NCBI GenBank assembly: GCA_946402335.1
Contig: CAMIWE010000019.1
Location: 1 to 36,973 of the forward strand
DNA length: 36,973 nt
Direction of reading: 5' to 3'
DNA from: an uncultured Lachnoclostridium sp.
GTDB lineage: Bacteria > Bacillota > Clostridia > Lachnospirales > Lachnospiraceae
The position numbers were made by a program, and so were the translations under genes. Shown piece by piece: positions 1-8,700 of the stretch (positions are counted from its first letter, which is position 1; each line of letters opens with the position of its first letter). The notes under the pieces are model-generated. The model had not been told where the DNA came from. It saw only the letters and a list, made by a program, of their open reading frames with translations, and did not search any database.

Positions 1-601
1 GGGTAACGATGTCGCAGCCCCACTCAATCGGGCGGCAGTTAACCGGAGTCGCAAACGTGTTGTCGATGATAAGCGGCATGCCGTGCTTGTGAGCAAGCTT
101 AGCGAAACGCTCGATATCGTAAACCTGAACGGTCGGGTTCGTGATCGTCTCACCGAAGAAGCACTTGGTGTTGGGCTTGATGAGGGCCTCAATCTCCTCG
201 TCGGTCATGGACTGGTTATAGAAGATACACTCGATACCCATCTTCTTCATCGTGGTTCCGAAGAGGTTGTAGGTACCGCCGTAAATGGTTTCGCTTGCAA
301 GGAAGCTGTCGCCGCACTCGCAAATATTGAATACTGCAAAGAAGTTGGCAGCCTGTCCGGAGGAGGTAAGCATTCCGGCAAATCCGCCTTCCATAGCAGT
401 CAGCTTTGCAGCGGCATAATCGTTGGTCGGATTCTGCAGACGGGTATAGAAATAACCGCTTGCCTCGAGGTCGAAAAGCTTGCCCATGGCATCGCTGGTA
501 TCGTATTTAAATGTGGTGCTCTGGTAGATCGGAACCTGTCTCGGTTCGCCCTGACCGGGTTTCCATCCTTCGTGGATGGCCTGTGTCTCAATTTTAGACA
601 T
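1..601 (-). CDS. metY: O-acetylhomoserine sulfhydrylase, PLP-dependent (partial, C-terminus outside window)
   Basis: The minus strand encodes the first ~200 residues of a Cys/Met-metabolism PLP enzyme, starting MSKIETQAIHEGW. The protein should use sulfide and O-acetylhomoserine to make homocysteine in the cytoplasm. Visible family marks are the early YTRLQNPTN block, the SSGQAAN segment that holds PLP phosphate, ETITNPT, and IIDNTFATP, which carries the aspartate that contacts the PLP ring nitrogen. The PLP lysine (expected near residue 210) lies beyond the window edge. The start at 601 is set by AGGAGG at 607-612. The gene has its own promoter and a short leader hairpin. Homologues cystathionine gamma-synthase and gamma-lyase share the fold, but ETITNPT and the wording of the N-terminus fit the sulfhydrylase branch better. 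Confidence 0.88.
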   Translation of the reverse strand, partial: MSKIETQAIHEGWKPGQGEPRQVPIYQSTTFKYDTSDAMGKLFDLEASGYFYTRLQNPTNDYAAAKLTAMEGGFAGMLTSSGQAANFFAVFNICECGDSFLASETIYGGTYNLFGTTMKKMGIECIFYNQSMTDEEIEALIKPNTKCFFGETITNPTVQVYDIERFAKLAHKHGMPLIIDNTFATPVNCRPIEWGCDIVT

Positions 602-621
602 ATAATACCTCCTTCAGCCGC

Positions 622-639
622 ATCGCTTTCGCGAGCGAT
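622..639 (-). promoter_or_regulatory. Leader hairpin before the metY ribosome site
   Basis: ATCGCT (639-634) and AGCGAT (627-622) form a 6-bp stem with a 6-base loop, about 10 bases before AGGAGG. It could affect translation or mRNA stability. It has no T-run, so it is not a terminator. Confidence 0.4.
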
Positions 640-673
640 TGCTTTCAAAATATTCGGATTTCCCTGATTACAT

Positions 674-702
674 AAAATACCACACCGCAGGCGGTTTTTC
701 AA
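674..702 (-). promoter_or_regulatory. Sigma-A-type promoter of the metY-like gene
   Basis: Read on the minus strand there is TTGAAA (702-697), a 17-base spacer and TATTTT (679-674). It sits about 75 bases before the metY start and predicts a ~65-base leader. No S-box or T-box motif is visible in that leader. Confidence 0.7.
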
Positions 703-744
703 TGCTTTCTTATCGAAGTCGTGAATCCGCGCATGCAGGCGGAA

Positions 745-778
745 ACAAAAAAGCGGCAGGCCCGTGTGGGTCTGCCGC
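745..778 (-). terminator. Rho-independent terminator of the flotillin gene
   Basis: On the minus strand GCGGCAG pairs with CTGCCGC around a CCACACGGG-like loop, followed by TTTTTTG. It begins about 43 bases after the flotillin stop and ends before the metY promoter, so the two genes are separate units. Confidence 0.85.
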
Positions 779-820
779 CGGATTACGTCTTAAGGACGCG
801 TGTTTTCAGAATTGTTTCGC

Positions 821-2383
821 TCACTCGGATACCGTATCGGCCACATCCTGTACGGTCTTCTGGTCGGCAACAATTGTCTGTGCATTTTCAAGGCCGGTCA
901 CGTTGATGTTGCGGTTAACCTTGGCATCGTAGGACTCTGCGTTGATGATGTTGGCAAGATCGATACCGGTGGCCTGCTTCATGGACTCGAAAACCTTCGC
1001 CATGACAACGGGCACGTTGCCGGCAACCTGATCAACACCGTTTGCACCGCCTTCTCCGCCGCCGATGATCGTAATCTTATCAATCTGCTGTAAAGGAGCG
1101 GCAACCTGAGCGGCGATCTCGGGAAGAACCCGGATCATCATCTCGGCTACGGCAGCCTTATTATACTTCGCGTAAGCTTCGGCCTTCTTCTCCATGGCCT
1201 GGGCTTCTGCAAGACCTTTGGCTTCAATTGCCTTAGCTTCTGCTTCACCTACGGCACGGATACCTTCGGCCTCCTGCTCCTTGGCGAAACGGTCGGCTTC
1301 TGCCTGCGCCTTGCGGGCCTCTGCCTCACGCTGTGCCTCGAACTGCTTCGCCTCGGCGTCTTTCTGGCGCTGATAAAGGATTGCGTCAGCCTTCTGCTGT
1401 GCAGCATATTTGTCGGCTTCCGCCTGTTTCTTGATTTCTGCTTCGAGGGCACGTTCCTTAACGGCTACGGCCTTCTCCTGCAGTTCAATCTCACGTTCCT
1501 GACGGGCGATGTTAGCATTGGCCGTCGTGATCTCGATTGTCTTACGCTGTTCCTCTTTCTGGATTTCGTAAGCCGCGTCGGCCATAGCCTTCTTGGTATC
1601 CGCATCCAGCTGGAGTTCGGACTTCTTAATTGCCAGCTCGTTCTGCTTCTTGGCGATTTCGGTCTGCGCCAGAACGGCTGCATCGTTACTTTCCTTGTCG
1701 GCGCTTGCCTGTGCAACCTTGATATCTCTTTCGGATTCCGCACGGGCGATGGCAGCGGCCTTCTTAATCTTTACGATGTTATCAATACCGAGGTTCTCAA
1801 TAACTTCATTGCCGTCCACAAAGTTCTGCACGTTGAAGGAGATGATGTCAAGACCCATTGCAGCAAGGTCGGGCTCGGCGTTCTCCTTAACGAGATTCGC
1901 GAATTTCTGACGGTCGGAAACCATTTCCTCGAGTTTCATCTTACCGACGATCTCACGGACGTTACCTTCCAGAACCTCACGCGCTACGCTTGCAACATAA
2001 TCGGTGGGTTTATTTAAGAAGTTCTCGGCAGCAAGACGGAGACGGTCCGGCTCGTTACTGATCTTTACGTTAACAGTTGCATCAACATTGATATTGATGT
2101 AATCGGCGGTAGGTACCGCATTGCTGGTCTTAACGTCGATGGGAATCAGGCGAAGATTCAGCTTATCCAGACGTTCGAAGAACGGGAAGCGGAACGATGC
2201 CCGGCCGATAACCACTTTGGACTTATGCTTCATACCGGAAATGATGTAAGCCATGTCCGGCGGAGCTTTTACATAACCTGCGACAAAGAGCAGGACAAGC
2301 AATACTGCAGCGATGATTCCGACGATGATCCAGGGACTGATGCTGTCGAAAACCGATGCCTCAAGAAAATGAAGAAGAGACAT
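821..2383 (-). CDS. floT: Flotillin-like SPFH-domain protein
   Basis: This 520-residue protein fits YuaG/FloT-type bacterial flotillins, which organise functional membrane microdomains. There is one N-terminal membrane segment (about 16-38), then an SPFH domain (about 40-220) with the REVLEGN and MGLDIISFNVQN blocks. A long coiled coil rich in AEA/EAEAKA repeats follows (about 220-410). The C-terminal region contains the flotillin-typical APLQQIDKITI segment and a Gly-rich stretch. The ribosome site GGAGG lies 5-6 bases before the ATG. Promoter and terminator are both clear, so it is probably transcribed alone. Many flotillin genes have an NfeD partner, but none is adjacent here. It is divergent from the phosphatase/kinase operon with a shared ~300-base control region. 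This suggests, but does not prove, a link to the membrane proteins of that operon. Confidence 0.93.
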   Translation of the reverse strand: MSLLHFLEASVFDSISPWIIVGIIAAVLLVLLFVAGYVKAPPDMAYIISGMKHKSKVVIGRASFRFPFFERLDKLNLRLIPIDVKTSNAVPTADYININVDATVNVKISNEPDRLRLAAENFLNKPTDYVASVAREVLEGNVREIVGKMKLEEMVSDRQKFANLVKENAEPDLAAMGLDIISFNVQNFVDGNEVIENLGIDNIVKIKKAAAIARAESERDIKVAQASADKESNDAAVLAQTEIAKKQNELAIKKSELQLDADTKKAMADAAYEIQKEEQRKTIEITTANANIARQEREIELQEKAVAVKERALEAEIKKQAEADKYAAQQKADAILYQRQKDAEAKQFEAQREAEARKAQAEADRFAKEQEAEGIRAVGEAEAKAIEAKGLAEAQAMEKKAEAYAKYNKAAVAEMMIRVLPEIAAQVAAPLQQIDKITIIGGGEGGANGVDQVAGNVPVVMAKVFESMKQATGIDLANIINAESYDAKVNRNINVTGLENAQTIVADQKTVQDVADTVSE

Positions 2384-2478
2384 AAAAACCTCCGTTTCCT
2401 GCCCACGCCGGTGTGGCGGCGGGGGACTTTTGTGATATTTTATCCCACACGATCGGGAACTGCCCGACTTTTGTATCT

Positions 2479-2507
2479 ATTATATTGTGACAAAGGAGAA
2501 GAAGCAA
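2479..2507 (-). promoter_or_regulatory. Promoter of the flotillin gene
   Basis: On the minus strand TTGCTT (2507-2502), a 17-base spacer and a perfect TATAAT (2484-2479). The predicted leader of ~90 bases contains inverted repeats (CGGG/CCCG near 2448-2466 and CCAC/GTGG near 2402-2416) just before the ribosome site. Confidence 0.7.
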
Positions 2508-2594
2508 GTTAAATCTATGTTAAATGATATTTACATTTGGCGGAAGACAAATTTACACCACCGCAAAAAATATGGGTTATTTTGCACAAACATA

Positions 2595-2623
2595 TTGCGC
2601 GCGCATGGGGAAAATGATATCAT
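2595..2623 (+). promoter_or_regulatory. Probable promoter of the phosphatase/kinase operon
   Basis: TTGCGC (2595-2600), a 17-base spacer and TATCAT (2618-2623). The -35 lies inside a 10-bp palindrome, TGCGCGCGCA (2596-2605), which could be a regulator site. A second possible -10, TATAGT, lies at 2632-2637. The rest of the 2384-2698 gap holds AT-rich DNA between the two divergent promoters. Confidence 0.5.
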
Positions 2624-2661
2624 TAACCATATATAGTAAACAATAGGGGGAGTCTATCCTT

Positions 2662-2680
2662 TTTTCGGCGTCTCCGAAAA
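2662..2680 (+). promoter_or_regulatory. Leader hairpin before the PP2C gene
   Basis: TTTTCGG and CCGAAAA form a 7-bp stem around CGTCT, ending a few bases before AGGAGG (2688-2693). With the A/T-rich flanks it could act as a weak attenuator or an mRNA 5' stabiliser. Confidence 0.35.
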
Positions 2681-2698
2681 TAAATCAGGAGGATTTAT

Positions 2699-3469
2699 AT
2701 GCAGTACAGGTTCGCGTGCCACACGGATGTCGGCCTTCGGAAAAGTACCAATCAGGACAGTTTTTGCATTCGGGAAGCGGAAACAGACAAAGGGACTGTT
2801 TTCTTCGCGCTTCTTTGCGACGGCATGGGCGGACTTGCAAAGGGAGAGGTTGCCAGTGCAACGCTGATCCGTGTCTGGAGCGCCTGGTTCGAAAGGGACC
2901 TGCCGCACATCCTGATGCAGGAGAAGATTCTGGATGCGGTGCAGACCTCCTGGACGCATCTGATGGTCAGTGAGAACTACCGCATCGGGCAGTTCGGACT
3001 GCAGCATAACATCAATATGGGTTCCACATTTACCGGAATCCTTGTTCTCGAAGACGGCAGTTATCTGATCGGGCATGTGGGCGACTCCCGTGCGTACCGC
3101 ATAACGAACGACAAGATCCTGCAGCTGACCAATGACCAGACGCTGGTGGCAAGAGAAGTGGAAGCCGGGCGGCTGACTCCCGAGGAGGCGGCGGTCGATC
3201 CGCGAAGAAGCATCCTTTTACAGTGTATCGGCGCATCGGCGACGGTAACGCCGGAATTTGTCCGCGGAACGGTTCACGAAGGAGAGAATTATCTGCTCTG
3301 CTGTGACGGATTCCGCCACCTGATCACAAAAGAAGAATTTATCGCATCCCTCTGTCCGGCGGCCAATCCGACGGAAGAGGAAATGAAACTGAACCTGCAG
3401 GCGCTTGTCGAACTGAACAAGCAGAGAAAAGAGACCGATAATATTTCCGCAGTACTGATTGGAGTATAG
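2699..3469 (+). CDS. PP2C-family Ser/Thr protein phosphatase
   Basis: A 256-residue PPM/PP2C phosphatase of the PrpC/Stp type, soluble and lacking a signal or membrane segment. It should reverse phosphorylation by the kinase encoded just downstream. The motifs appear in order: DVGLRKSTNQDS (10-21), CDGMGG (40-45, metal-binding Asp41), NMGSTFTG (106-113), HVGDSRAYRI (126-135), LTNDQTLV (143-150), LLCCDGF (199-205, metal Asp203) and TDN (246-248). Length and motif order match stand-alone bacterial PP2C enzymes. The ATG follows AGGAGG at good distance. It is the first gene of the operon, and the kinase gene begins 12 bases after its stop. This phosphatase-kinase pairing is the standard arrangement in Bacillota, though there the kinase usually bears PASTA domains. 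Confidence 0.93.
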   Translation: MQYRFACHTDVGLRKSTNQDSFCIREAETDKGTVFFALLCDGMGGLAKGEVASATLIRVWSAWFERDLPHILMQEKILDAVQTSWTHLMVSENYRIGQFGLQHNINMGSTFTGILVLEDGSYLIGHVGDSRAYRITNDKILQLTNDQTLVAREVEAGRLTPEEAAVDPRRSILLQCIGASATVTPEFVRGTVHEGENYLLCCDGFRHLITKEEFIASLCPAANPTEEEMKLNLQALVELNKQRKETDNISAVLIGV

Positions 3470-3481
3470 AGGTAAACAAAC

Positions 3482-5176
3482 GTGGCTGAAGTTGGACAGA
3501 TTATTAACAATAAATACGAGATTCTGAAGCTCGTCGGCAAGGGCGGCATGTCCAAGGTGTACCTTGCCATGGATACGAATATCCATAAGCCGTGGGCGGT
3601 CAAGGAAATCGACAAGACGGTCAGAGACCAGAACAACGAGGTGATCATCCAGAGTGCGATCGCCGAGGCAAACCTGATCAAGGAACTTGACCATAATGCG
3701 ATTGTCCGGATTGTGGATATCATTGACGAGCCCGATAAGATTTTCATCATCGAGGACTTCATCGACGGCGAGACGCTTAATGCGATCGTGCTCCGTGAAG
3801 GCGCGCAGCCCCAGGAGAAGGTTATCCGCTGGGCGATCCAGATCTGCAGCGCGCTTGAGTACCTTCATACGAGAAAGCCGCCGATCATTTACCGTGATAT
3901 GAAGCCGGCCAACGTCATGCTGAAGCCGGAGGGCAACGTTAAGATCATCGACTTCGGTATTGCCCGTGAGTATAAAGAGCATAATACCGAGGACACCAAA
4001 TGCCTCGGAACGAAAGGATACGCGGCGCCGGAGCAGTTCGGCGGCAAAGGCCAGACCGATGCGCGTACCGACGTATACTGTCTCGGCGTAACACTGTATT
4101 ACCTTGTAACCGGCATGAACCCGAGCGAACCGCCCTATGAGATTTACCCGATCCGTCACTGGAACCCGAAGCTCTCAAGCGGTCTGGAAGCCATCATCTT
4201 AAAGTGTACCAGACCGAATCCGAGCGAGCGTTTCCAGTCCTGTGCGGAGCTCAGCTATGCACTTCAGCATTACGAAGAATATACGGCGCAGTACCGTTCC
4301 AAGCAGGTCATGAAAGTGGCCAAATTCGGCGCGCTTGTTCTGGCCGGACTGCTTTTCGTCGGCGTCGGCTGCTTCGGTCTTGCGAAGCGCTCCAACCGGA
4401 TCAATTCCGACTTCCAGTATAATATGGACCGTGCCGAGATGTCTTCCGACGATTCGGAGCGGCTTGCTTATTACCAGCGTGCGATCGCCATCAAGCCGGG
4501 CGACGTGCGCCCGTATCTGCAGATTGTGGAAACGTTGAAGAAAGACGAGCAGTTTACGGTTGAGGAGCAGGAACTCCTCACAAGCCTTGTTGCGCCGAAC
4601 CGTGACGCGCTCCGCAAGGATCCCGATTATGCAAAGCTTGCCTTCCAGATCGGAAAGCTGTACTGGCATTACTGGACTTACGGCTCCGAAAACGGAGACG
4701 ACAATACGCTGACCAGACGATATGTCGCAATGGAGTGGTTCAGCGAAGCCGAGAAGCTCGGCGATCCCGATGACGAGAATACGAGACGGGCGAAGGTTTA
4801 CAAGGTAATCAGCCAGTTCACGACGACCATCGACATGAAAGTCCGTGAAGGAGAGGACAACGGCGTTTATCGTGAATACTGGGAGGCGCTCAGAGATATT
4901 GTCCGCGGAATTCAGGAAGATGACCCTGAGATCGTGGTTATGGAAATTTACAGTCAGGTGTTGGATGCCGTGATCGGCCGGGCGAAAGGCTTCCGCAAGG
5001 ACGGCGTTTCCTATGAAGGCCTTAAGAACCTGATCGACAGCGTAACCACCGGACTGGACCGCTACGAATCGATTTCACAAAGTGCCAGCGAGATGAAGGA
5101 AGCGGCAATGGCAAAGGTTGACAAGGCAATCGCCACGCTCAACCGCGACTATGACAGAGGGGAGGACGCGGAATGA
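3482..5176 (+). CDS. Transmembrane Ser/Thr protein kinase without PASTA repeats, TPR-like outer region
   Basis: A 564-residue Hanks-type kinase beginning with GTG; GAGG lies 9 bases upstream and the reading frame starts MAEVGQIINNKYEI. The kinase domain (about 10-268) has the glycine loop GKGGMSKV (19-26), Lys41, helix-C Glu62, catalytic loop YRDMKPANVM (137-146; Tyr replaces the usual His), DFG (157-159) and APE (182-184). A membrane segment follows (about 281-301). The remaining ~260 residues should lie outside the cell and look helical and TPR-like (for example YYQRAIAIKPGDVRPYL), with no PASTA repeat. Its last 4 bases overlap the next gene, so translation is probably coupled. The family phosphorylates Ser/Thr on envelope, cell-division or metabolic proteins. 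The signal sensed here is unknown. Confidence 0.93.
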   Translation: MAEVGQIINNKYEILKLVGKGGMSKVYLAMDTNIHKPWAVKEIDKTVRDQNNEVIIQSAIAEANLIKELDHNAIVRIVDIIDEPDKIFIIEDFIDGETLNAIVLREGAQPQEKVIRWAIQICSALEYLHTRKPPIIYRDMKPANVMLKPEGNVKIIDFGIAREYKEHNTEDTKCLGTKGYAAPEQFGGKGQTDARTDVYCLGVTLYYLVTGMNPSEPPYEIYPIRHWNPKLSSGLEAIILKCTRPNPSERFQSCAELSYALQHYEEYTAQYRSKQVMKVAKFGALVLAGLLFVGVGCFGLAKRSNRINSDFQYNMDRAEMSSDDSERLAYYQRAIAIKPGDVRPYLQIVETLKKDEQFTVEEQELLTSLVAPNRDALRKDPDYAKLAFQIGKLYWHYWTYGSENGDDNTLTRRYVAMEWFSEAEKLGDPDDENTRRAKVYKVISQFTTTIDMKVREGEDNGVYREYWEALRDIVRGIQEDDPEIVVMEIYSQVLDAVIGRAKGFRKDGVSYEGLKNLIDSVTTGLDRYESISQSASEMKEAAMAKVDKAIATLNRDYDRGEDAE

Positions 5177-5691
5177 GTACAACAGCTTGGCTTGCAGTAT
5201 CCATAATCGGCTTCTCCCTGGCGGCAATCTGCTTCGGATTTGCCATATGGTATTTTATCTGGTATAAGATTCCGACGGTCATCAGCGACCTGAGCGGCCA
5301 CCGTGCGGCGAAGGAAGTTGCGGAACTCCGCGGAGACCGCCAGGAGGCGAAAGGGAATATCGAAAATACGGACCGTGCATCGGATTTCAAGGCGATGGCA
5401 CTGGCCCATGAATCCAAGAGACTGGATATCCGCTCGGAAGATCTGGAGGGTTCGTCTCCGACCGAAGCGTTCGGACCGGACAACCCGAATTACTCGGAGC
5501 TTAAACCCGGCGTTACGGGCGTTTTGAACGAACCGGTGCAGACCGGAATCACCCAGGTTCTGAACGAAACCGGGGAAACCATTATTCCGGAACGTCCGGA
5601 AGAGGTACCTCGTACCGAAGACCTGAAAGAAGTGGCGCGTTTTGTAATTGTAAGAAGTGTGACGGAGGTTCACACAGACGAATATGTATAA
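5173..5691 (+). CDS. Single-pass membrane protein of unknown function
   Basis: A 172-residue protein with one N-terminal membrane segment (about 5-31) and a cytoplasm- or outside-facing charged tail. Just after the membrane comes VISDLSGHRAAKEVAELR, a juxtamembrane stretch I believe recurs in proteins next to kinases in Lachnospiraceae; I cannot confirm that here. The tail is rich in Glu, Pro and Thr, with two similar pieces GVTGVLNE and GITQVLNE (about residues 113-130). These look like a short internal repeat and possible phospho-acceptor or FHA-docking segments (inference). ATG overlaps the kinase stop (ATGA), implying translational coupling. The giant surface-protein gene starts 12 bases downstream. 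I cannot assign a function. It could be a kinase substrate or an adaptor. Confidence 0.8.
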   Translation: MSTTAWLAVSIIGFSLAAICFGFAIWYFIWYKIPTVISDLSGHRAAKEVAELRGDRQEAKGNIENTDRASDFKAMALAHESKRLDIRSEDLEGSSPTEAFGPDNPNYSELKPGVTGVLNEPVQTGITQVLNETGETIIPERPEEVPRTEDLKEVARFVIVRSVTEVHTDEYV

Positions 5692-5703
5692 GGAGGGCGG
5701 CGT

Positions 5704-8700
5704 ATGAAACTTCGGTTTGAAAAACCTATTATGAAAATCGTAGCAGCAGTTATGTCCGCTCTGCTTGTGTTTAACCTGGTTCCGGTCGGGTCGTTTAAGA
5801 CCAGGGCGGAAGGCGATGCGCCGCTTGTGAGCGCGAGCTACCAGCTTGTTTCCCAGGACCCCGCGCAGGGTGTCTATGCACTCTCAAGCATCGGATCGTA
5901 TGAGTTGACGAATGTCAATAATCCGGAGGAAAAGATTACCGGTCAGGTGATCAACGGACGGATGGAAGTAACGAACTTCACGGACGGAGCGTCCTATGCG
6001 CTTAAAATGTCGCTTCCGGGAGGAGCCGGATGGTTTTATGTTCCGGCGCAGGATGCCTATTTCCGGGCTCCCGCAGACGGTGTTACGCTTTCAATCAGTA
6101 ACGGCACGGAAGGAAATATCCTTTGCGACCGGATTCCGAACATCGAGTACACCGGACTGGTTCAGGGCGATGAGGGGAACGCAGTCGATCAGGCAACGGT
6201 TACCCTTTCTTCCGTAGGAAGCCTTACGCTTGCCCAGCCGAAGACCGTTACCACGGGACCGGACGGACGGTTCCGGATTGCATTTGCCGATCTACCCGGA
6301 GAAACGATCAGCCTGACCGTATCGAAGGACGGCTATTATTCCTCGACGGTTTCGAAATTCCCGGCGGAGGGCCATGATTTCGGGACCATCGTGATTCCGA
6401 GAGTCCGCCCCGATACGACCGTGCCGGTCATCTCTGTTCCGCAGGACGACAGCCGGTTTGATTATTATCTGGAGAACGGCATCGGAAGAGCCGGTGTTAC
6501 GCAGGCCAGAATTCAGCTTACGGAAGGTGTGCCCGGGCAGTATGAGCAGGTCAGTGGACTGAAATACCTGTATGTCTGTGCGGAGGCGCTTGGCTCCTTT
6601 GCGGATGTTCAGGCCAAAATTGAGCCGATTGAAATTTCCGGCATCAACTATGTTTATACGCATGACGTTGAACCGGAGAAGGTTTATACCTATTATGTAA
6701 CCGATAACAGCGGGAATGTATCCGAACCCCGCCAGGTGACATACAAAAATGATAATTATGCCCCGACGTATGCGAATACGGGGCTTTACTCGAATGAGGA
6801 GTGTACGGATAACACGGGTATCCTGGTAAAGACGGATGGATATTATTCCGAAAGCACGGTATATCTGAAGTTTGATACAATGGATAACGGCGGTTCAGGT
6901 GTGAATCATGCGGAAATCTTCATTAAAAATCCCGATTCTTCGGAATATACTTTTTACGAGGCGGGAATTCCGCAGAGCAACGGAGCAGTTGTTATTCCGT
7001 TAACGGCGGAAGTTTTCACTCGCTTCAAAGAACTGGGAATCATCATCTACGATAAGGCCGGAAACGGAACCGTTCTTTTAACCCTTACGGCAATGGGATT
7101 GAGTAAGGACTGTGTAGCGGTGGGTAGCCTTGGTCCGGTGATTACGGAAACAGTTGAAGGATCCAGTGTAAGTCCGCTGCAGGGTGCACCCGGAAGTGTA
7201 TTTAAGGATCCGCCGAAGTTTACATTGACATTTACGGACCCTCTGGACGGCGGGATTACCGCACTGACGGCCACCGTAAACGGCAATACCGTATATGACG
7301 GCGATGAAGGGCAGGTCATTGATTCCGCGACGGTATATGAGTCCGGCAAACAGCTGGTAATCCGGAATCCGAAAGATGAGCTCGGAAACGAACTGCTTCA
7401 GGAAGGACAAAATGAACTTGTTATCAGCTGCCGGAACCTTTACGGCGTGACGATCAGCAAAACGTTTAATTTCATTTTAGACCGTACCGCTCCGGTTGTT
7501 TCAAACATTTCCATCGAGCCGGGCGCTGATGGGATAACGGTTGGATCGGTCAATGGCGAGGTTTATGCGACCGGAGTCGTGAAGATTGTCGTGACAGCCG
7601 CAGACGGAGTAACTACTGCAGGACTTGCATCAATTACTTTGTTGAATGACGGGGAGGAATACGAAACGAAAACTGTATCGGAGGGCGATGCCGTTACGTT
7701 TCTTATCCCTAAGGAGTATTCCGCGGATACGGATTATTCCATGAACATTTCCTTTATCGTACGCGATCAGCTCGGAAATGCTTCTGCGGAGATTGTTCCG
7801 GACGGACAGAATTCCAATACCGGAACAGGCAAAATCAATATTTCCGCCAGTAAGACCGAATTCAGCCTAATGGTTGACCCGGGGAACGTAATAGACGGAA
7901 AAGAATGGTATACTTCGGCTCCGACGATTACGGTGACGGTCAGAGATGAATTTTCCGGAATTAAGAAAATCTATGTCAGTGTGAATGGTCTGGAAGTACC
8001 GGGATCGCCTTTTACGTATACGGACGGTCCTCTCCCGGACGAGAAGACGCTTGAAGTCCCGATTCCTGCCGCATATGCCGGTTATGATGGAATCTGTCAA
8101 ATAATCGTTACGGCAGAGAATGGAGCGGGGGCGTTAAGTAATATTCTGAAAACCTTATATCTTGACGGAACAGAACCCGTTGTCGGATCGTTTGCGTTAA
8201 CGCCTTCGGAGGGTGGAAGCATCAACAGTATGTCACACGGAACCTACATCCACGGAGCATTTACCGTAACGGTTGAGGCTTTGGATCAGAGAGTCGGAAC
8301 GCAAACCGTTGTTTTGCTTGCGGACGGCACGGAAATCGGCCGCGCAACGGTTTCGGAAGACGGAAAGACGGCAACCTTCGTTGTTACCGAAGAAAACTTC
8401 TCGCAGGAGCTGACGCGGCACAGTATCAGTGCATATGCAATTGATCATCTGGGCAATACCGGTTCGGCAGTTCTTCTTGCTGCTGACAATTCGAATGTCA
8501 CTTCGGGCGAGCTTGTATTTGACGCAGTTGCCCCGACCGCTTCGGCGGTTTTGGAGGACGGAACCCCCGAAGGCAGAACGACCGGCGAGGGCGAGAACAG
8601 CAAGGTTTGGTACTCCTCCGATATCGCCTGGAACGTAAGCCTTGCGGATGCGCAATCCGGTATCGGTTCCTACTCCGTATCTCTGAACGGCACGGTTCTT

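Noticed and set aside
683-699. GC hairpin plus T-run on the plus strand, resembling a terminator
   Set aside because: No plus-strand gene lies upstream, the stem is only CCGC/GCGG-size, and the stretch is part of the minus-strand promoter spacer.
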